A DNA stretch of 64,000 nt from Astropecten irregularis (lineage: Eukaryota; Echinodermata; Asteroidea; Paxillosida; Astropectinidae). The notes beneath the pieces are model-generated. The model saw nothing but the letters and a program-made list of their open reading frames with translations, was not told where the DNA came from and made no database searches. Numbering within the stretch: the first letter of the stretch is position 1; each line of letters begins with the position of its first letter. Positions 59,425-64,000 of this stretch are shown in pieces. The translations under genes and the position numbers were made by a program. The stretch covers positions 3,224,001 to 3,288,000 of the forward strand of contig OZ020263.1 of the NCBI GenBank assembly GCA_963971285.1. Direction: 5' to 3'.

Positions 59425-62252
59425 CTGTGATCAAAAGACACGATCAAACCAATTATTATTCCCTCTTGTCATTAATCTTATTCACACCGTACTTCAAGTG
59501 CATACCCACTCTTAAAAACACCTAGTCCCTTTGCCTTGGTAAATGAAACTGATACGCACTCGGCAAGATAACAATTTACAGTGGGTACAACAAAACAAAA
59601 CAAAACTTTCTAATTAATGTTTTTCGTCTGGGAGATATAATTATGCAATTAGGCTTGCCCTCCACCGACAGATGAACACTGTATATACTCAGTGTGCACA
59701 TAAAAAAATTGTGCGCTAGCAGGACGTCGTGGGTTCGAATCCCACCCGAGCCAGCGAATGTTTTTTTCATGTGCACTCAACAAGCACTGTGTATACAGTG
59801 TTCATCTACGTCGGTGAAGGGCAAGCCTAATTTTGCATAGAACAAAAACGTGCAATAGTAGGGAGCTTTGAGTATTGGAACGAAAATATTTAAAATAAAA
59901 AATGGCTACAGCCCAAGTCGAGCTGCAGATCGAGTCAAGTCAACCTCACAGTTTGGATGCAAATTGGCTGTTCTATTTGTGCGCGGTAGTCATGCACTGT
60001 TTGCCTAATCTCTGTGTGCACTGATGTATGAAAGAACATTTTGATTCCAACTTTGGGATCAATTTAACCAAGGCTCAGAGCCCAAACCACAGAATTTCTT
60101 CCATCCAGCAAATTGATAATTTTCCTCTCACCCAATATAAGTACCCAACAATGTAATCTGCCTTATATTTGGTCGAAATCGTCTCAAAACCTTGGATCAA
60201 TATTCTAAACAATCGCATAATTAGCAGTTGACAAGGTGTCTAACCATTTTAAACGCAGGAAGCTACTTATAGCTCCAGATGAAAGCAAGCAGTTAAAAGC
60301 GTTTTTCGTTGAGATCGTGGAAATTGATCTTTGCTTATTTGTCGACAAGTCCCTCTTAGCTAATGTGAATAAGCCTCAGTAAAAATATAAAAATGCTTTC
60401 AAAATTGGAATAATCTGGCATTTCAGAAGGTTCTTATAATTTAGTCGGCACTCAATGAATCCGGCTGAAAAACCAGGCGTTCCCGCCGTCATGAAGTGCC
60501 GTCATTATCCATCCGGACAAATTAGGCGGTTCTCAATAAAAAAAAACCCGGAAAAAGGCACCAGAAAGCGTCTTAATTCACGCAAATAGACTAGCCAAAA
60601 AGTACACGCTATAAAGGCCACAACAAAAGAGCAATTTGCCAGCTAGAAAATAAGATTGGAATCTCAAGTATTTTCCTGTCAAACAGCCGCCATGTAATTC
60701 ATTACCGAGAAGAAAAAAGAAGAAGAAAAAGTAAGAAATGAAAGAAAAAATGGTGCTTGATTTCTAACCTAATTCCTCGGGCAAATCCCGTCCTTAAAAA
60801 ACGCTCTGCCCGAATTAGTGACGTTTCGGCGGCATTAGGACTTCACAAGTCTCCCCCTTAGTCTGACTGGTTAAACGAATTATTTAATTCTCTGGGTTAT
60901 TTTTCTCCCCAGCATATTTACCCATAACGTGTCATACACACTCAATAAGTTGTGTATATGAAAGTACTTAACGGATTACACACCGTATTTCCCATTTCTA
61001 GTCAAGTGGAGTAAAAAGTGAAGCAATTAACTTATGCCGATTCGCCGTTTTCAAAAGAAATTAGTGTTCTTGCCGCCATTTCGCCCTAATTCAATCGTTT
61101 ATATCTGGGTGGAAATGAAGTAAACTCCGTATTTTCTCAGATGCATGCCGCAGTTTTTTCCTTCTTTAGAGGGGGGAGCTGTGTTATTTTGTTAAGGCGG
61201 GGGAATTATTGGAGCGTTTAGTCTTTAAGGGGCCTTCGTAGTGGTTTAACCACGGAGGGCTTAACTGAAAATGGACAGCGGGATGAACGAAGGAAAATTA
61301 AGACAACTATGCACTATAAGGACGCTAATTGTGGCTGAACTATTCTATCCAGACCCTATATGGAGAGGGGTAGAATGTTATAAAAAAATAGAGCTTTATT
61401 TCCATATCAGTCCAGACCGGATATGCAGATATTTTGTTGTGACCTTTTCATCACCTATTACCAAAAGAGTGAGCAAAATCTGGGCCGTGAATGCACAGGT
61501 CAAAGCCAACGGAAAAAAACAAAAAACAACAACAACAACACCCCAACAAACAAACAAACAAAACCGTTTGTTTGTTTATTCATTCCTCCATTTAGGGTCA
61601 GACGCCAGTCACACGAGATGCATTGCTTCAACTTGTCTTTAAGATTGGACATAATGAGTTATTAATTAATTATGCAAATTTGGAATCGATATTCCTGGGA
61701 ATAGGTTTAGGAAGTGGGACGCAGTTGCGAAGTAAGCCACGCCCACGTTGCTTGTCGGGGGGGGGGGGGGGGCTACAACATTAGTAAGGAGCCTAAAGGA
61801 AATGCATATAATTATGTCAACTTTATACTGACTACATACTGTAATTTATCATAGGACTGATGTTCACACTGTACATTGGATCCTTTAGACTTACTTATCT
61901 AAAGTGAAAACGAGTTTTTTCTTTGAGTTGGCCTATATATACTTATCTATGTTAATGTTTTGAGATCTGATAAGAAAACATGATTGCGCGTCCATCCACA
62001 ACGCGCATGACGCATGACGCAGATTTGTCATAAATGGATACTGCTTGAGATCAACTAACTTAATGTGCGTCTTGCTGGAACCAGTTCTCTAGGGCTAGGG
62101 CTAGGTCTAGGCATTCATTCATTGTAAAAATGCATCGGAGCACACTGGCAATAGACACAGCCTTAGCCGAAGCCTGTTTGGGACAAGGCTTAATTCATTC
62201 ACACATTTAATAAGTATCAAGATAACTCGAACTGTCTTTTTCGTTTCCTCAC
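59425..62252 (-). other. Dmbx intron splitting the homeodomain (residues 46/47)
   Basis: A 2.8 kb phase-0 GT-AG intron interrupting the homeodomain codons. It holds a 200-bp fold-back element with a tRNA-like core (59640-59839), a purine tract near 60710-60750 and a homopolymeric G run near 61758. A quieter stretch at about 60480-61220 is unusually rich in TAATT/AATTA cores and carries no recognised repeat, so it is a candidate regulatory block. No open frame in it looks like a gene. Confidence 0.85.
59640..59839. mobile_element. 200-bp fold-back element with a tRNA-like core in a Dmbx intron
   Basis: The arms, attatgcaattaggcttgcc onward, are mirrored by gggcaagcctaattttgcat with about 45 bases of pairing, including the aacactgtatata/tatacagtgtt block. 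Between them is gggttcgaatcccaccc, a textbook Pol III B box with its pairing arm. No A box is seen at a proper distance, so it is not a functional tRNA gene. Confidence 0.72.
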
Positions 62253-62428
62253 CTGTATCCTGGCCTCGGGCAGGTTAGTACACATAGCCAGTCTCTCTCT
62301 CATCACAACATCCGGGTAATGCGTCTTGGCAAATGTTTTCTCCAGTGCGGCGAGTTGCTGGTTGGTGAAGGCCGTGCGGCTCCGCCGTTGCTTCCGGTGG
62401 GCTCCGTAGCGGGCTTCCAGTATTATGT
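62253..62428 (-). CDS. Dmbx: Dmbx homeobox gene, coding exon 2 (homeodomain residues 1-46)
   Basis: This exon encodes 58 complete codons plus two bases that finish an Asp codon begun in the previous exon. It starts [20 protein letters not shown] and continues through the homeodomain to [10 protein letters not shown], where it stops between homeodomain residues 46 and 47, an intron position common in paired-like homeobox genes. Homeodomain landmarks are R5, F8, L16 and F20. The IILEARYG lead-in and the [20 protein letters not shown] helix are, from my memory of the family, characteristic of Dmbx (also called Otx3/Mbx). The exon is bounded on the minus strand by a TACAG acceptor and a CAG/GTGAGG donor. 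Dmbx proteins are nuclear DNA-binding regulators of anterior neural development in vertebrates; the role here is inferred. An upstream exon with the start codon is required and was not found before base 64000. Confidence 0.95.
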
Positions 62429-64000
62429 CTGTACATAATTATCAAAAACAAACAAACAAACAAAATGAAACCCAGTGTTGAGAATGGGGAAGTATTAAGC
62501 GATCCTGCAAAATAATGAATGGAAAAATCAATTCAATGTGCGACTAATGTCTGTGAGAGTTATACTAGTATGGAAGGAAAGTCCAAAAGAATAGTATTAG
62601 TAATATTTTAAAGGTAGTATCATACTTTGGTAAGAAACCAAAACAGAAATGTTCACAGATTTACGTATAACTTTCAGGGTATGAAGATGGTGCTGGTAGA
62701 AACCTACCGTTAAAATGTTTCCGCCTGAAATGGTGTATTTATCCAGAAATTAGTAAAACAACGACCGAAAATCTTTTTGATCTTTTAAAAGATCCAAAAT
62801 AAAAGAGAAAAGACTTCAGAAATACTGTGGCTGTTTTCTCAAAAAAATTGGCACTGTATGGGACTGAAATTTTCACAGATGACTGTTACTGTATCTGTCT
62901 TGATATTTTTGCCCATGATTCTGTATTTCTTTGATAAAAAACCAAAGTATGATACTACCTTTAATCAAAGGCCCTATTATATGGTTAAAAAGCTTGTGTG
63001 TATAGTTTAAAAACGAAAATCAGTTGGATATTTAGTATTGTTAAATGAACAAGGCACGTGATAAATTTGCTTTAATTCAAATTTTTACCCCCCTCTTGGT
63101 TTTAAATCCTGTTACTTTCATGACCCCCCCCCCCTTTTCCCTCCCTCCCCGCCCCTCCCTTTCAATGGCATGTAAAGTTGTAGCGGCCAAGATGGGTTTG
63201 TGACCTACAGTAAAAAAGTCCACCAAGTGCATTGACTTGGACCGTAATAATACCCCTAGAATTCATGCCAGTGTGTGGTGGTGGTGGGGGGCCGACCCCA
63301 AACCCAGACAAATCCGTTGTCCTTTCCATGCAATGCACCCCCTGTGTCAGTGCCTTGGTGTACTATAGCTGTAAAAGTTTGCCCCCCCCCCCCCCCAATA
63401 CAACAATCTCCCAATTCCAACACAAAAAGCTTGACTCAAGTTACAGTTTTAAATCCGGCATTAGCCCCGGCCCTATGAATGCTGCAATCGTTTGTCGAGA
63501 CTCCCAGAAGACGTATCTATTCCTAAAAACACTATTTTCTCCCCCCATAATATTATATAGCTCTATCGGCCACCTATTTTTTCTCCTTTCTTTTCGAAAA
63601 CAAGCTGAAAACAAAATTGCAGGTGGTGTATCAGGGGGAAAAACTCGAGAAAAGGGACTATAAGATTAAGACCAAATCGACTATTTGGGAGTCTTTTAAA
63701 CCACAGATTTCAGAACAGAGGGAGAGAGAGAGAGAGTGTGAAGGAGAAAAAACTCTGGGTGTTTTAAAGAGAACATGGCCCGGATTAGTAGGGGTCTTGA
63801 GGAAATCAAAATATTTAGCGTGAATGGTGCCGGCATTTGGCCCGTTTGTTGAGCCCGTACTGCCGGGGCTCCCCGTGCGAAAACAACCCGCAGAGAAAAG
63901 GGCGATTGTTCGCTGCTGTCCCGCACGGGAGCCCGGTAAGTAGGTAAGTTGATATCTTAACGTGACAGCAGCATGGTAGCATGGCCAATAAAATAAAGAC
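62429..64000 (-). other. 5'-proximal Dmbx intron (incomplete in window)
   Basis: The acceptor of the homeodomain exon is at 62429-62430, so everything to the right edge should be intron unless exon 1 is hidden here. I looked for a minus-strand donor preceded by coding sequence ending in one base of an Asp codon and for the N-terminal peptide of the family, and saw none. The stretch contains a full TTAA MITE (62608-62964) and poly-C runs near 63125 and 63380. A GC-rich segment at about 63820-63940 ends in a plus-strand GTAAGT and is not otherwise explained. Confidence 0.6.
62608..62964 (-). mobile_element. TTAA MITE, reverse copy, within a Dmbx intron
   Basis: TTAA on both sides with near-perfect inverted ends. 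About 357 bp, carrying all internal blocks. It sits about 180 bases upstream (in gene direction) of the homeodomain exon acceptor. Confidence 0.85.

Noticed and set aside
59700-59755. Functional tRNA gene at the gggttcgaatcccaccc core
   Set aside because: No A box or acceptor-stem pairing at tRNA spacing; it lies in a fold-back element.

Overview
This is an animal nuclear window, AT-rich and full of repeats, with intron-containing coding sequence and one 200-base assembly gap (27062-27261). The only gene I recognise with confidence is on the minus strand at the right end: a Dmbx (diencephalon/mesencephalon homeobox, paired-like class) gene. Three of its coding exons are visible (62428-62253, 59424-58788 and 58343-57910). 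They encode a complete K50 homeodomain split by an intron between homeodomain residues 46 and 47, an acidic linker, an Ala/Pro-rich tail and a C-terminal OAR motif. Exon phases match at both junctions. The first exon must lie beyond base 64000.

The repeat vocabulary suggests an ambulacrarian, most likely an echinoderm, but this is inference from remembered repeat style and not a proven identification. The clues are small fold-back elements opening with GGGGTCGATTTCAC or GGGGCCAATTTC, the recurrent palindrome TAGGCCTA and the vertebrate-type telomere word TTAGGG.

Layout. From 1 to about 9.4 kb there are SINE-like tRNA-derived pieces, an element with hexanucleotide arms expanded into a (CCCGAG)n array, copies of a TTAA-flanked MITE and several other fold-back elements. 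From 9.4 to 22 kb is mostly unique AT-rich sequence with scattered MITEs and one orphan exon-like block. At 22146-23545 is a 1.4 kb non-autonomous hAT-type transposon with 8-bp target duplications. From 24 to 34 kb there are many TTAA MITE copies and the gap. From 34.8 to 37.4 kb is a block of tandem repeats (43-bp minisatellite, telomeric repeats, TTCGTG-type repeat) that brackets an exon-like block. From 37.4 to 49 kb are GC-rich islands in AT-rich DNA, a 22-bp minisatellite, a transposon nested inside another MITE and a 250-bp (GGCTCA)n array. From 49 to 57 kb are further MITEs, a hammerhead-ribozyme-like hairpin and a long palindrome. From 57.5 to 64 kb is Dmbx with its introns, one of which carries a TTAA MITE and another a fold-back element with a tRNA-like core.

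The window therefore reads as a developmental transcription-factor gene beside a stretch of more than 57 kb without another recognisable gene. That stretch is dominated by short non-autonomous DNA elements. I recognised no transposase, reverse transcriptase, capsid or envelope gene, no CRISPR array and no ordinary tRNA or rRNA gene. Apart from Dmbx, nearly all open frames are short, low-complexity or repeat-derived and I do not treat them as genes.
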